This document shows, in pieces, positions 24,793-35,104 of a DNA stretch of 64,000 nucleotides. The notes below the pieces were generated by a model. It did no database searches, was not told the DNA's origin, and saw only the letters and a list, made by a program, of their open reading frames with translations. The first letter of the stretch is position 1, and every line of letters starts with the position of its first letter. Source of the DNA: Streptomyces sp. 549 (GTDB taxonomy: Bacteria > Actinomycetota > Actinomycetes > Streptomycetales > Streptomycetaceae); assembly GCF_030124175.1 (NCBI RefSeq), contig NZ_JASKMT010000002.1:62001-126000 (forward strand). Direction: 5' to 3'. The position numbers and the translations under genes were made by a program.

Positions 24793-26304
24793 GTGCGGGA
24801 GACGCCCGTCAACCGAGTGGGCCGATCGTTGGGCGCGGCTGCGCGCACCGTCCGCGGGCGCTGGCACGCAGCCCCTCCGCACACCCGGCAGACCTGGCAG
24901 CTCACGGCGGGTTCCGCCGTGCTCGGCCTGGTGGTCGCGCTGACCTCGGTGGCGGTCGCGGGCCCGTGGGACTCCGGTCAGCGTACGGCCGAACGGGCCC
25001 GTGCGGCCGGTCTGTCCGGCGACAGTGGCGCTCACCACACCGACGACGCCCCAGGTGGCACGCTCGGCACCGGCCCTGACGGCGTACCGGAGCCCGCTCC
25101 CAGCGCCCGGGCCGTGCTGCGCGCCCTGGGCAGCGGCACGCCGCCCACCCGGGAGGCGCTCGACGAGGCGCTGCGGCCGCTGCTGAAGGACCCGGCCCTG
25201 GGCTCGCTCGTCGCCGCCTCGGTGACGGACGCGGCCACCGGCAAGGAGCTGTTCGCCTCCAAGGCCGGCACCCCGGCCACCCCCGCCTCGACGGTGAAGC
25301 TCGCCACCGGCGCGGCGGCGCTCGCCGCGCTCGGCCCCGACCACCGCATCCGCACCCGGGCCGTCTGGGACGACGCCAACGAGCGGGTGGTGCTGGTCGG
25401 CGGCGGCGACCCGACCGTCACCGGCAAGCAGCTCGCCGCGCTGGCGAAGCGCACCGCGAGCGCACTGGCCAAGCGCGAGCTGGTCCCCGAGGACATCGCC
25501 TACGACACCTCCCGCTACCCCGGCACCGACCGGCACCCGATCGGTGTCAACGACAACATCGCCCCGGTCAGCCCGCTGATGCTGAACGCCGCCCGGCTCG
25601 ACGACAGCACCCGCGGCCCGGCTCGGAGGGCCGCCGACCCGGCGGGCGACGCCGGCAAGCGGTTCGCCGAACTGCTCGCGAAGAAGGGCGTGCGGGCCGA
25701 GGGCGCCGTCCTGCGGGCCACCGCCCCGAAGAAGGCGACGGAGCTGGCCGTGCACCGGTCCGCGCCGCTGTCCACGCTGGTGGAGCGGATGCTGACGCAC
25801 AGCGACAACGACATCGCCGAGGCCCTGGCCCGGCAGACGGCCCTCAAGGCCGGGACCCGCGCCGACTTCGCGGGCTCCGAGAAGGCGGTGCGGGACCACC
25901 TGAAGGCCCTGGACCTGCCGGTTGACGGCGCGCGCTTCGCCGACGGCAGCGGGCTCAGCCGGTCCAACCAGGTCTCGGCACGGTTCCTCACCGCCCTGCT
26001 GGCCCTGTCCGCCGACCCGGACCACGCCGAGCTGAGGCCGCTGCTCACCGGGCTGCCGGTGGCGGGCTTCAACGGCACGCTGGGCCGCCGGTACGCGGCG
26101 GCGGAGAGCGCGGCGGGCGCCGGTCTGGTGCGGGCCAAGACGGGCACGCTGACCGGGGTCAACTCCCTCGCCGGCACCGTCGTGGACGCCGACGGCAGGC
26201 TGCTGGCCTTCGCCTTCCTCACCACCGGCACCACCGACGCGTACGGCGCCCAGGCGGCCCTGGACAAGCTGGCCGCCACCGTCGCCGCCTGCGGCTGCCG
26301 CTGA
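24793..26304 (+). CDS. dacB: D-alanyl-D-alanine carboxypeptidase/endopeptidase (PBP4-type, S13)
   Basis: 503 residues from a GTG at 24793 with AAAGGGG upstream; a GTG at 24748 is possible. One membrane segment ([16 protein letters not shown]) near residue 40 anchors or exports the enzyme. The three penicillin-binding motifs are present: Ser166-Thr-Val-Lys169, Ser337-Asp-Asn and Lys449-Thr-Gly. The large insertion between motifs 1 and 2 marks class C type-4 proteins. It trims or cleaves peptidoglycan cross-links outside the cell. A Gly/Thr-rich stretch follows the anchor. Confidence 0.94.
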   Translation: MRETPVNRVGRSLGAAARTVRGRWHAAPPHTRQTWQLTAGSAVLGLVVALTSVAVAGPWDSGQRTAERARAAGLSGDSGAHHTDDAPGGTLGTGPDGVPEPAPSARAVLRALGSGTPPTREALDEALRPLLKDPALGSLVAASVTDAATGKELFASKAGTPATPASTVKLATGAAALAALGPDHRIRTRAVWDDANERVVLVGGGDPTVTGKQLAALAKRTASALAKRELVPEDIAYDTSRYPGTDRHPIGVNDNIAPVSPLMLNAARLDDSTRGPARRAADPAGDAGKRFAELLAKKGVRAEGAVLRATAPKKATELAVHRSAPLSTLVERMLTHSDNDIAEALARQTALKAGTRADFAGSEKAVRDHLKALDLPVDGARFADGSGLSRSNQVSARFLTALLALSADPDHAELRPLLTGLPVAGFNGTLGRRYAAAESAAGAGLVRAKTGTLTGVNSLAGTVVDADGRLLAFAFLTTGTTDAYGAQAALDKLAATVAACGCR

Positions 26305-26482
26305 CCCCCGCCTCCCGGGCCCCGCGTACCGGCCTCCGCGTACCGGCCCTGCGTCCCTGACGCCCCCGACGGCCCCGAGGCCCGCGCCGACCTGCGGGGG
26401 AGTGCCCGGGTCCGGACGTCGCAGGGGCCGGCGGGCCCGCGTACCGCTGCGGCTTTCCCGGCCGACGCCGTACCGTGAAGTC

Positions 26483-27661
26483 ATGACGAGCCTCGGTGGT
26501 ACGGAGATGGTCGACTGGAATCTCGCGGTCTCGACCGCGACCCGGCTCGTGCGGCCGGGACCCGAAGTGAGCCCGGAGGAGGCCCGCGCGGTGGTCGCCG
26601 AACTGCGGCGGCACGCGGCGGCGTCCGAGGACCACGTGCACGGTTTCACCAAGCTGGCGCCCGCGCCGGAGTTCGGCGACACCCCCGTGCTGGTGGTGGA
26701 CCGGGCAGGATGGATCAAGGCCAACGCGGCCGGTTTCCGGGACCTGCTGGCGCCGCTGATGAGCCGCATGCGCGAGCGCCGCGGCTCCGGGCCCGGCGGA
26801 ATGGTGCTCGGCGCGGTGGGCGGCAAGGTGACGGGCGTCGAACTGGGTGTCCTGCTGTCGTTCATGGCCTCCCGCGTGCTGGGCCAGTACGAGACGTTCG
26901 CGCCGCCGGCCCGAGACCTGCCCACCGGGCAGGCCCGCAGGGGCGGGCGGCTGCTGCTGGTGGCGCCCAACATCGTGCACGTCGAGCGTGAACTGGACGT
27001 CGACCCGCACGACTTCCGGCTGTGGGTGAGCCTGCACGAGGAGACCCACCGCACCCAGTTCACCGCCGTGCCGTGGCTGCAGGACCACCTGCGCGGGGAG
27101 ATCCAGTCCTTCCTCGCCGAGACGGAGCTGGACCCGTCCACCCTGCTGGAGCGGCTGCGCAAGGCGGCGCAGGCCGTCACCGGCGGGCGGCAGGAGCGGG
27201 AGGAGCAGGAGCACGGTGCCGGTGGTGCCGGCGGTGCCGGCGGCGACACGGCGGACGGCGAGGGCCGCAGCTTCGTCGACCTGGTCCAGACACCCGCCCA
27301 GCGCGACATCCTGGGCCGCCTCACCGCCGTCATGTCGCTGCTGGAGGGCCACGCCGACTACGTCATGGACGGCGTCGGCCCGCAGGTCGTGCCGTCCGTG
27401 GCGGAGATCCGGGAGAAGTTCCAGAAGCGGCGGGAGAGCGGCGCGGGGCGGCTGGACCAGATCCTGCGCAAGGTACTGGGCCTCGACGCGAAGCTGCGCC
27501 AGTACCGCGACGGCGAGCGGTTCGTACGGGCCGTCGTCGACGAGGTCGGCATGGACGGGTTCAACCGGGTGTGGACCTCTCCGAACACACTTCCCACCAA
27601 GGCGGAGATCGCCGAACCGGCGGACTGGGTGGCGAGGGTGCACCGCAAAGCTGAATCATGA
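26483..27661 (+). CDS. Zinc-dependent metalloprotease, DUF2342 family
   Basis: 392 residues. The zincin motif HEETH is at 185-189 (WVSLHEETHRTQFTAVPWLQ), with LEGHADYVMDGVGP further on, typical of this actinobacterial family, once linked to F420 biosynthesis by gene context. A Gln/Glu/Gly-rich loop with GAGGAGGAGG lies at about residues 245-255. Start ATG at 26483; the frame is open to 26402 but without a ribosome site. Gene order dacB-DUF2342-tilS-hpt-ftsH is conserved in actinobacteria. The peptidase substrate is unknown. Confidence 0.9.
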   Translation: MTSLGGTEMVDWNLAVSTATRLVRPGPEVSPEEARAVVAELRRHAAASEDHVHGFTKLAPAPEFGDTPVLVVDRAGWIKANAAGFRDLLAPLMSRMRERRGSGPGGMVLGAVGGKVTGVELGVLLSFMASRVLGQYETFAPPARDLPTGQARRGGRLLLVAPNIVHVERELDVDPHDFRLWVSLHEETHRTQFTAVPWLQDHLRGEIQSFLAETELDPSTLLERLRKAAQAVTGGRQEREEQEHGAGGAGGAGGDTADGEGRSFVDLVQTPAQRDILGRLTAVMSLLEGHADYVMDGVGPQVVPSVAEIREKFQKRRESGAGRLDQILRKVLGLDAKLRQYRDGERFVRAVVDEVGMDGFNRVWTSPNTLPTKAEIAEPADWVARVHRKAES

Positions 27662-27900
27662 GCCGCAACGACCCGTGAATCACCCATCCGAGGGACCGTG
27701 AGCGGCCCCGGCCGCGTGCAATGCTCGGAGGAATGGCGCGTCTCTGTCACCATCAACGCACTCAGCGTGACAGCTGCGCGACGAGGTGCGGGATGCGGTT
27801 CGCGGTGCCCCGGCGCCGGCGACCGCCTCCCGCCCCCGTCCGCTCCCGCCACCGACATCCATCCCGCACACCGGCCCCTCCCCGAGGAAGTGAAACGGAC

Positions 27901-29145
27901 ATGGGTCCTCACCCCGCGGTCGCCGCGATACGCCTGGCGGTCCGCCGCGCACTCCACGAGATCCTCAGCGAAGTCCCCAGCGAAGCCCCCCGGGACCTCC
28001 CCGTCCCGGTCACCACCGGCGGGCCCCCCGCAGGCGCACCGGACGCGGCGCCGCCCCCGCCGGAAGCCGACCCCGTCGCCGCGCCCGGCGCCACCGCCGC
28101 CCGCAGCTCCCCTTCCCGCGGTCCCGCCCGCAGCAGCTCTGCCCCCGGCAGCCCCGCCGACCGCAGGCCCCTGGTCCTCGTCGCCTGCTCCGGCGGCGCC
28201 GACTCCATGGCGCTCGCCTCCGCGCTCGCCTTCGAGGCGGCCCGGCTGGAGGTGCGGGCCGGAGCCGTCACCGTCGACCACCAGCTCCAGCCCGGCTCCG
28301 ACCTCCGCGCCCTCGACGTCGCCGACCGGCTCACCGCGCTCGGCCTGGCGCCCATCGAGGCCGTCACCGTGGCCGTCGGGCGCGGCGCCGGGCCCGAGGC
28401 CGCCGCCCGCGAGGCCCGCTACGCCGCCCTCGACGAGGTCGCCGACCGCCTCGGCGCCGCCGCCGTGCTGCTCGGCCACACCCGCGACGACCAGGCCGAG
28501 ACGGTGCTGCTCGGCCTCGCCCGCGGCTCCGGCACCCGCTCCCTGTCGGGTATGGCCGCCGTGTCCGGCTCGCTCACCGGCCTGCCCGGCGCCGAGCGCC
28601 GCTACCGCCGCCCGTTCCTCACCGTCGACCGGCAGACCACACGCAAGGCGTGCATGGTCCAGTCCCTGCCGGTGTGGGACGACCCGCACAACGCCGATCC
28701 CGCCTACACCCGCTCCCGGGTCCGGCACGAGGCCATGCCCACCCTGGAGAAGGCCCTCGGCAAGGGCGTCATCGAGGCCCTCGCCCGCACCGCCCAGCTC
28801 TCCCGGGACGACGCCGACGCTCTCGACGCCTGGGCCGCCGAGGCGATGCGCACCGTGCGCATCCCCGAACCCGCCACCGAGGACGGCCAGGGGCAGCCCG
28901 CCCGCCCCCGGCACGTCCTGGACGTCGCCCGGCTCCACGCCCTGCCGCCCGCCGTGCGCCGCCGGGTGCTGCGCCGGGCCGCCATCTCGGCGGGCGCACC
29001 GGCCGGCTCGCTCTTCGCCCGGCACATCGAGGAGACCGACCGCCTGATCACCGCCTGGCGGGGCCAGCGGGCCATCAACCTGCCCGGGCGCGTGGAGGCC
29101 CTCCGACGGGGTGGCACACTGGTCATTCGGCAGAGTGACATCTGA
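27901..29145 (+). CDS. tilS: tRNA(Ile)-lysidine synthetase
   Basis: 414 residues from ATG 27901, with GAGGAAG upstream. It adds lysine to C34 of tRNA-Ile(CAU) with ATP so that the tRNA reads AUA. The PP-loop SGGADS lies at 97-102, followed by [40 protein letters not shown] and [20 protein letters not shown]. The N-terminal region before the PP-loop carries an Ala/Pro/Ser-rich insert of about 60 residues that is probably disordered. It precedes hpt by 33 bases; an operon is likely. Confidence 0.95.
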   Translation: MGPHPAVAAIRLAVRRALHEILSEVPSEAPRDLPVPVTTGGPPAGAPDAAPPPPEADPVAAPGATAARSSPSRGPARSSSAPGSPADRRPLVLVACSGGADSMALASALAFEAARLEVRAGAVTVDHQLQPGSDLRALDVADRLTALGLAPIEAVTVAVGRGAGPEAAAREARYAALDEVADRLGAAAVLLGHTRDDQAETVLLGLARGSGTRSLSGMAAVSGSLTGLPGAERRYRRPFLTVDRQTTRKACMVQSLPVWDDPHNADPAYTRSRVRHEAMPTLEKALGKGVIEALARTAQLSRDDADALDAWAAEAMRTVRIPEPATEDGQGQPARPRHVLDVARLHALPPAVRRRVLRRAAISAGAPAGSLFARHIEETDRLITAWRGQRAINLPGRVEALRRGGTLVIRQSDI

Positions 29146-29178
29146 GCGCACATCCGAGCGACTAGCGAGAGCAGCACG

Positions 29179-29733
29179 GTGGACGACAAGGACATGGGCG
29201 CCGACCTCAGTTCGGTGCTCATCACCAAAGAAGAGATCGACGCGAAGCTGGCCGAGCTGGCCGCGAAGATCGACGCGGAATACGCGGGCCGTGACCTGCT
29301 CATCGTCGGGGTGCTGAAGGGCGCCGTGATGGTGATGGCGGACCTGGCGAGGGCCCTGTCCACGCCGGTGACCATGGACTGGATGGCGGTGTCGTCCTAC
29401 GGCGCCGGCACGCAGTCCTCCGGTGTGGTCCGCATCCTGAAGGACCTCGACACCGACATCAAGGGCCGCGACGTGCTCATCGTCGAGGACATCATCGACT
29501 CCGGCCTGACGCTGTCCTGGCTGCTGTCGAACCTCGGCTCCCGGGAGCCCGCCTCGCTCAACGTCTGTACGCTGCTGCGCAAGCCGGACGCCGCCAAGGT
29601 GGCGATCGACGTGAAGTGGGTCGGCTTCGACATCCCCAACGAGTTCGTGGTGGGGTACGGCCTCGACTACGCCGAGAAGTACCGCAACCTGCCGTTCGTC
29701 GGCACGCTCGCACCGCACGTGTACGGCGGCTGA
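29179..29733 (+). CDS. hpt: Hypoxanthine phosphoribosyltransferase
   Basis: 184 residues. Salvages hypoxanthine and guanine to IMP and GMP using PRPP. The PRPP motif is [18 protein letters not shown], the flexible loop contains [14 protein letters not shown], and the purine contact region is [20 protein letters not shown]. The GTG at 29179 is chosen; an ATG at 29194 is in frame. The tilS-hpt-ftsH order is widely conserved. It is closed by a stem-loop at 29754. Confidence 0.95.
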   Translation: MDDKDMGADLSSVLITKEEIDAKLAELAAKIDAEYAGRDLLIVGVLKGAVMVMADLARALSTPVTMDWMAVSSYGAGTQSSGVVRILKDLDTDIKGRDVLIVEDIIDSGLTLSWLLSNLGSREPASLNVCTLLRKPDAAKVAIDVKWVGFDIPNEFVVGYGLDYAEKYRNLPFVGTLAPHVYGG

Positions 29734-29753
29734 CGGCCGCCGGGCCGCTCCGG

Positions 29754-29793
29754 CGGCGGGAACCGGTCGGGAACATCCGGCCGGTTCCCGCCG
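29754..29793. terminator. 13-bp stem-loop between hpt and ftsH
   Basis: Arms 29754-29766 and 29781-29793 pair perfectly around 14 bases, 20 bases after the hpt stop. ftsH therefore probably has its own promoter. Confidence 0.75.
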
Positions 29794-29923
29794 TTGGAGC
29801 AGCAGAAGCCCGGCTGGTTGACCGCGCCCGGCGGCGGCGGGCGACAATGCTGGGGTACCGTCCGAAGGTCGGTCTTTTCAACTCACTATGGCAGGAGGGA
29901 CGGGGCGTTTACGCCTCGTGTGG

Positions 29924-31939
29924 ATGGACGTGAAGCGATACTTCCGTGGGCCGGTCATGTGGATCGTGCTGGCCGTCCTCGCCGTGGTCGTGTTGATGCA
30001 GGTCGTCGGGTCATCCGAGGGCTTCAAGACAGTGGACACCGGCCAGGTCGTTCAGGCGATCAACGAGAACAAGGTCAAGTCCGCGAAACTGACGACCGGC
30101 GACGAGCAGACCATCGAGGTCGAGCTCAAGGACGGCGTCAAGATCAAGGACAGCGACAAGATCAAGGCGAGCTACATCGACGAGCAGGGCTCGGAGCTCG
30201 CCAAGACCCTGCAGTCCAAGTTCCAGGACAAGCAGCTGCGGGACGGCTACACCGTCTCGCCCAAGAAGCAGAACCCGTTCGTCGGCATGCTGCTCTCCCT
30301 GCTGCCGTTCCTGCTGATCATCGTCGTCTTCCTGTTCCTGATGAACCAGATGCAGGGTGGCGGTTCGCGGGTCATGAACTTCGGCAAGTCCAAGGCCAAG
30401 CTCATCACCAAGGACACCCCGAAGACGACCTTCGCCGACGTGGCCGGTTCCGACGAGGCCGTCGAGGAGCTCCACGAGATCAAGGAGTTCCTCCAGGAGC
30501 CCGCGAAGTTCCAGGCCGTCGGCGCGAAGATCCCCAAGGGCGTGCTGCTCTACGGCCCGCCCGGCACCGGCAAGACGCTGCTGGCCCGTGCGGTCGCCGG
30601 TGAGGCCGGGGTGCCGTTCTACTCGATCTCCGGTTCCGACTTCGTGGAGATGTTCGTCGGTGTCGGCGCGAGCCGGGTCCGCGACCTCTTCGAGCAGGCC
30701 AAGGCCAACGCCCCGGCGATCGTCTTCGTCGACGAGATCGACGCCGTCGGCCGCCACCGCGGCGCCGGCATGGGCGGCGGGCACGACGAGCGCGAGCAGA
30801 CGCTGAACCAGCTGCTCGTCGAGATGGACGGCTTCGACGTGAAGGGCGGCGTCATCCTGATCGCCGCCACCAACCGGCCCGACATCCTCGACCCGGCGCT
30901 GCTGCGCCCGGGCCGCTTCGACCGCCAGATCGCCGTGGACCGCCCGGACATGCAGGGCCGCCTGGAGATCCTCAAGGTCCACCAGAAGGGCAAGCCGGTC
31001 ACACCGGACGTGGACCTGTCGGCCGTGGCACGCCGCACCCCGGGCTTCACCGGCGCGGACCTCAACAACGTGCTCAACGAGGCCGCGCTGCTGGCCGCCC
31101 GGTCCAACGCCAAGCTCATCGACAACCACTTCCTGGACGAGGCCATCGACCGGGTCGTGGCGGGACCGCAGAAGCGGACCCGGATCATGAGCGACAAGGA
31201 GAAGAAGATCACCGCGTACCACGAGGGCGGACACGCCCTGGTCGCGGCGGCCTCACCCAACTCCGACCCGGTGCACAAGATCACCATCCTGTCCCGGGGC
31301 CGTGCCCTGGGCTACACGATGGTGCTGCCGGAGGAGGACAAGTACTCCACCACGCGCAACGAGATGCTCGACCAGCTCGCCTACATGCTGGGCGGCCGGG
31401 CGGCGGAGGAACTGGTCTTCCACGACCCGACCACCGGTGCCGCCAACGACATCGAGAAGGCGACGGCCACCGCCCGCGCGATGGTCACCCAGTACGGCAT
31501 GACCGAGCGCCTCGGCGCGATCAAGTTCGGCTCCGACCAGTCCGAGCCCTTCCTGGGCAAGGAGATGGGTCACCAGCGCGACTACTCGGAAGAGGTCGCC
31601 GGGCTGGTGGACGAGGAGGTCAAGAAGCTGATCGAGACCGCGCACAACGAGGCCTGGGAGATCCTGGTCGAGAACCGCGACGTGCTCGACAACCTCGTCC
31701 TGGAGCTGCTCGAGAGGGAGACGCTCAACAAGGAGGAGATCGCCGAGATCTTCCGGTCCATCGTGAAGCGCCCGGCCCGCCCGGCGTGGACGGGATCGGC
31801 CCGGCGCACCCCCTCCACCCGGCCGCCGGTCTCCTCCCCGAAGGAGCTGGCGCTGAGCAACGGCACACCGTCGCTGGAGAAGGGCCGCGAGATCGGCCCG
31901 ACCGAGGCGGTCGTCGACCCGGAGACGCGCGAGCGCTGA
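29924..31939 (+). CDS. ftsH: ATP-dependent zinc metalloprotease FtsH
   Basis: 671 residues from ATG 29924 ([20 protein letters not shown]), the common Streptomyces N-terminus. An ATG at 29888 would add 12 residues, and no start has a strong ribosome site. Two membrane spans (about 10-28 and 115-140) flank a small external domain. The AAA domain has GPPGTGKT at 211-218, [10 protein letters not shown] and the SRH arginines. The protease zinc motif HEGGH is at 433-437. It degrades unneeded membrane and regulatory proteins. A 70-residue disordered tail ([20 protein letters not shown]) follows the protease domain. Confidence 0.96.
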   Translation: MDVKRYFRGPVMWIVLAVLAVVVLMQVVGSSEGFKTVDTGQVVQAINENKVKSAKLTTGDEQTIEVELKDGVKIKDSDKIKASYIDEQGSELAKTLQSKFQDKQLRDGYTVSPKKQNPFVGMLLSLLPFLLIIVVFLFLMNQMQGGGSRVMNFGKSKAKLITKDTPKTTFADVAGSDEAVEELHEIKEFLQEPAKFQAVGAKIPKGVLLYGPPGTGKTLLARAVAGEAGVPFYSISGSDFVEMFVGVGASRVRDLFEQAKANAPAIVFVDEIDAVGRHRGAGMGGGHDEREQTLNQLLVEMDGFDVKGGVILIAATNRPDILDPALLRPGRFDRQIAVDRPDMQGRLEILKVHQKGKPVTPDVDLSAVARRTPGFTGADLNNVLNEAALLAARSNAKLIDNHFLDEAIDRVVAGPQKRTRIMSDKEKKITAYHEGGHALVAAASPNSDPVHKITILSRGRALGYTMVLPEEDKYSTTRNEMLDQLAYMLGGRAAEELVFHDPTTGAANDIEKATATARAMVTQYGMTERLGAIKFGSDQSEPFLGKEMGHQRDYSEEVAGLVDEEVKKLIETAHNEAWEILVENRDVLDNLVLELLERETLNKEEIAEIFRSIVKRPARPAWTGSARRTPSTRPPVSSPKELALSNGTPSLEKGREIGPTEAVVDPETRER

Positions 31940-31996
31940 CCGGGGACCGACCCGGGCCCGCAGGGAGTCCCAGGTCACAGCAGGACCGGAATGTCG

Positions 31997-32032
31997 GCCG
32001 CGCCCCTCAGGTTCTAACCTGAGGGGCGCGGC
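31997..32032. terminator. 17-bp stem-loop with T-rich tail after ftsH
   Basis: Arms 31997-32013 and 32016-32032 pair perfectly across a 2-base loop and are followed by TTTCT. A strong intrinsic terminator between ftsH and folE. Confidence 0.9.
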
Positions 32033-32068
32033 TTTCTCCGTGCACACGTGCGAGGAACGAGGCAATCC

Positions 32069-32674
32069 ATGACCGACCCGGTGACGCTCGACGGCGAGGG
32101 CCAGATCGGCGAGTACGACGAGAAGCGGGCGGAGAACGCCGTCCGCGAGCTGCTCATAGCGGTCGGCGAGGACCCGGACCGCGAGGGCCTGCGGGAGACG
32201 CCGGCCCGGGTGGCCCGCGCCTACCGGGAGCTGTTCGCGGGGCTGCGGCAGCAGCCCGAGGACGTGCTGACGACGACGTTCGACATCGGTCACGACGAGA
32301 TGGTGCTGGTGAAGGACATCGAGGTGGTCTCCACCTGCGAGCACCACCTGCTGCCCTTCCACGGCGTCGCACACGTCGGCTACATCCCGGCGACGTCCGG
32401 CAAGATCACCGGCCTGTCCAAGCTGGCCCGGCTGGTGGAGGTCTTCGCCAGGCGCCCCCAGGTGCAGGAGCGCCTCACCACGCAGATCGCCGACTCGCTG
32501 ACCCGCATCCTGGAGCCGCGCGGCGTCATCGTGGTCATCGAGTGCGAGCACATGTGCATGTCGCTGCGCGGCGTGCGCAAGCCCGGGGCCAAGACCACCA
32601 CCTCGGCGGTGCGCGGCCAGCTGCGGGACGCCACCACCCGCTCCGAGGCGCTGAGCCTGATCCTCTCCCGCTGA
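32069..32674 (+). CDS. folE: GTP cyclohydrolase I
   Basis: 201 residues. Converts GTP to dihydroneopterin triphosphate, the first folate step. Zinc and active-site residues are in [20 protein letters not shown] and [20 protein letters not shown]. The fold starts at [23 protein letters not shown] at 32069 follows GAGGAACGAGG. It opens the folE-folP-folB-folK cluster, although an unrelated gene now interrupts the row. Confidence 0.96.
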   Translation: MTDPVTLDGEGQIGEYDEKRAENAVRELLIAVGEDPDREGLRETPARVARAYRELFAGLRQQPEDVLTTTFDIGHDEMVLVKDIEVVSTCEHHLLPFHGVAHVGYIPATSGKITGLSKLARLVEVFARRPQVQERLTTQIADSLTRILEPRGVIVVIECEHMCMSLRGVRKPGAKTTTSAVRGQLRDATTRSEALSLILSR

Positions 32675-32731
32675 CCGCCGCCGTGCCCGCCCGGGGCGGG
32701 CCGGCCGGCGCGGAGCGCATACGCTGGAGCC

Positions 32732-33610
32732 ATGAGCCCGCAGCGCGCCCCCCGGCCCCGCCTGCCCGGACTGCCGTCCCTGGAGCGGTGTGCGGTCATG
32801 GGCGCGGTGAACGTGACGCCCGACTCCTTCTCCGACGGCGGCCGGTGGTTCGACACCACGGCGGCCGTCAAGCGCGGCCTGGACCTGGTCGCGGAGGGCG
32901 CGGACCTGGTGGACGTCGGCGGTGAGTCGACGCGGCCCGGCGCGACCCGCGTGGACGAGGCCGAGGAGCTGCGCCGGGTGGTGCCCGTGGTGCGCGGGCT
33001 GGCCGGCGAGGGTGTGGTGGTCAGCGTCGACACCATGCGGGCCTCGGTCGCCGAGCAGGCCGTGGCGGCGGGCGCCCGCCTCGTCAACGACGTCAGCGGC
33101 GGTCGCGCCGACCCCCGCATGGTGGCGGCGGTGGCGGCGGCGGGCGTGCCGTTCGTGGTGATGCACTGGCGCGGCCAGTCGGTGGACATGAACGACCGCG
33201 CGGTCTACGCCGACGTGGTCGGCGAGGTACTGGCGGAGCTGCGGAGGGCGGTGGACGCGGCGGTCGCGGGCGGCATCGCCCCCGAGCGGGTGGTGGTCGA
33301 CCCGGGACTGGGCTTCGCCAAGCAGGCCGAGCACGACCTGGCCCTGGTCGCCTCGCTCGACCGGCTGCGGACCGAACTGGAGCTGCCGATGCTGGTGGCG
33401 GCCTCCCGCAAGCGCTTCCTCGGCCGGGTCCTGGCCGACGACGGCCGCACTCCGCCCCCGGCGCGGGAGCGGGACGCGGCCACCGCGGCGGTCACGGCGC
33501 TCGCCGCGCAGTCCGGGGCCTGGGCGGTGCGGGTGCACGAGGTGCGGGCCAGCGCCGACGCCGTCCGTGTGGTGGCGGCCGTTCGCCAGGCCGCCGCGGA
33601 GGCCACCTGA
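32732..33610 (+). CDS. folP: Dihydropteroate synthase
   Basis: 292 residues. Joins 6-hydroxymethyl-dihydropterin pyrophosphate to p-aminobenzoate. TIM-barrel motifs are in order: MGAVNVTPDSFSDGGRWFD, VDVGGESTRPGA, RLVNDVSGG, VVVDPGLGFAKQ and ASRKRFLG. The ATG at 32732 has TACGCT about 8 bases before it and no clear ribosome site, so it may be leaderless with its own promoter. Target of sulfonamides. Confidence 0.95.
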   Translation: MSPQRAPRPRLPGLPSLERCAVMGAVNVTPDSFSDGGRWFDTTAAVKRGLDLVAEGADLVDVGGESTRPGATRVDEAEELRRVVPVVRGLAGEGVVVSVDTMRASVAEQAVAAGARLVNDVSGGRADPRMVAAVAAAGVPFVVMHWRGQSVDMNDRAVYADVVGEVLAELRRAVDAAVAGGIAPERVVVDPGLGFAKQAEHDLALVASLDRLRTELELPMLVAASRKRFLGRVLADDGRTPPPARERDAATAAVTALAAQSGAWAVRVHEVRASADAVRVVAAVRQAAAEAT

Positions 33611-33691
33611 GCCCCGGGCGCCCGCCCCGTCTCCGCCCGGCCCGCCCGCGACCCGGCCCGCCCGCGAGCCGGCCCGTCTCCGCCCCCGCGC

Positions 33692-34318
33692 TCAGTCCGT
33701 GCGGCGCGGGACCACGTTGATGTTGAAGGTGTAGGACCCCAGGCCGTCGGCGATCCCCATGAACAGCAGGGCGAAGTGCTCCTGCCCGCGTGCGGTGGTG
33801 AGGCCGCCGAGGTCCAGCTGGGAGGACGGCGGCCAGCCCAGGTCGGTGAGCAGCCGGCCGGCGGTCTGCTTGGCCTCGGCGTCGTCACCGGAGAGGAAGA
33901 CGGTGCTCGGGCCCGTCAGCCCGTCCGGCGCGGTCATCGTGGTGGAGTCCATCGTGCACAGCGTCTTGACGACGGGAGTCCGCGGAAAGGCCTCCTGGAT
34001 CTGTTCGGCGAGGCTGCTGTTGGGGTGCAGGAGGGTGGTGAAGTCCTCGGAGAGGCCGACGCCGACGTCGATCAGCACGGTGCCGGCCAGCGCCGGTGCG
34101 CCGATCGAGCGCAGCAGCTCCACGGAGGCGCCGCCCGGGGTGGCGTTGACCAGTACCTCCGCGTGGGCTGCTGCCGCCTCCAGCCCCGCGACAGCCGGAC
34201 CGAGGTCCGCCCGTTGCTCGGGACGGCGTGAACCGAGGAGCACGTCGTGCCCTGCCGTGCTCCAACCTTGGGCCAGCGCCTGGGCGACGTGGCCGGTGCC
34301 GAGAAGTCCTATACGCAT
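33692..34318 (-). CDS. NADPH-dependent F420 reductase-like dehydrogenase
   Basis: 208 residues. A Rossmann fold of the F420_oxidored type: MRIGLLGTGHVAQALAQGWS with a GxGxxA loop, GHDVLLGSRRPEQ (basic residues fitting NADP), VLVNATPGGAS and VKTLCTMDSTTM. It could pass hydride between F420 and NADP, or be a related NADP enzyme. It is encoded on the strand opposite to the folate genes and separates folP from folB. Start ATG at 34318. Confidence 0.82.
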   Translation of the reverse strand: MRIGLLGTGHVAQALAQGWSTAGHDVLLGSRRPEQRADLGPAVAGLEAAAAHAEVLVNATPGGASVELLRSIGAPALAGTVLIDVGVGLSEDFTTLLHPNSSLAEQIQEAFPRTPVVKTLCTMDSTTMTAPDGLTGPSTVFLSGDDAEAKQTAGRLLTDLGWPPSSQLDLGGLTTARGQEHFALLFMGIADGLGSYTFNINVVPRRTD

Positions 34319-34732
34319 GGGGCGACGCTAGGCGCCCGGCAGTGCCCGGCGGATCGGGCCGCGGACCCAGACGGGACCGGCACCATGGACGTAGTCCCGT
34401 AGTCCCGCAGTCCCGCAGTCCCGCAGTCCCGCAGTCCCGTAGTCCCGCAGCACCGCAGCCTCGCAGTCCCGTGCCGTGGCCGTCCGGGCCTCGCCGTGCC
34501 TTCGGCGGCCGTCAGCTCTGTGGTGTGCCTCACTCCGTCGGGGTGCGGGGGAGGAATACCGGAGTGGGCGGCGGAGCTGACGGGTAGGGGCCACGGCCGG
34601 GACACCCGGACCCAGGGGGCGCGTCCCCGCACCCGGCAGCCGTCCGGTGCGGTGCCCGCGGGTACATTCGACGCGGCCGGGCCGAAGGGGCGCCCGGCAC
34701 CGGACGTGCAGGTCGAAGGGAGTGAGGACGTC
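34319..34732. other. Spacer before folB
   Basis: 414 bases with no convincing gene. It holds the 8-bp tandem array at 34392-34471 and probably the promoters of the leftward reductase and of folB. No clear palindromic operator was found. Confidence 0.5.
34392..34471 (+). repeat. Ten tandem copies of an 8-bp unit
   Basis: The unit YAGTCCCG is repeated ten times without gaps; units 8 and 9 carry one or two substitutions. Such arrays change copy number by slippage. It lies between the reductase start and folB, outside any gene. Confidence 0.9.
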
Positions 34733-35104
34733 GTGGACCGAGTCGCTGTGCGCGGACTCAGGGCACGAGGGCACCACGGGGTCTTCCCGGCGGAGCGGGA
34801 GCTGGGCCAGGAGTTCGTCGTGGACGTCGACATGGCCGTCGACACCCGGCCGGCGGCGGCCGGGGACGAACTGGCCCGCACCGTGCACTACGGCGTGGTC
34901 GCCGAGCAGGTGGTGGCGGTCGTCGAGGGCGAGCCGGTCGACCTGATCGAGACGCTGGCCCAGCGCATCGCCGACCAGTGCCTCAGCCACGACGCGGTGC
35001 GGGAGGTCGAGGTGGTGGTGCACAAGCCGCAGGCCCCGATCACCGTGCCCTTTGACGATGTGACCATCACGATCAAGCGGAGCCGACATGACGCCGAACA
35101 GTGA
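34733..35104 (+). CDS. folB: Dihydroneopterin aldolase
   Basis: 123 residues. Cleaves dihydroneopterin to 6-hydroxymethyl-dihydropterin and glycolaldehyde. RVAVRGLRARGHHGVFPAER at the start, ETLAQRIADQCLS in the middle and VVHKPQAPITVPFDDVTITI near the end are family features; the catalytic lysine is in VHKPQAPI. GTG at 34733 follows GAGG. Its last 17 bases overlap the start of folK. Confidence 0.94.
   Translation: MDRVAVRGLRARGHHGVFPAERELGQEFVVDVDMAVDTRPAAAGDELARTVHYGVVAEQVVAVVEGEPVDLIETLAQRIADQCLSHDAVREVEVVVHKPQAPITVPFDDVTITIKRSRHDAEQ

Noticed and set aside
34392..34471. Possible CRISPR array
   Set aside because: Units are 8 bp and directly adjacent, with no spacers.
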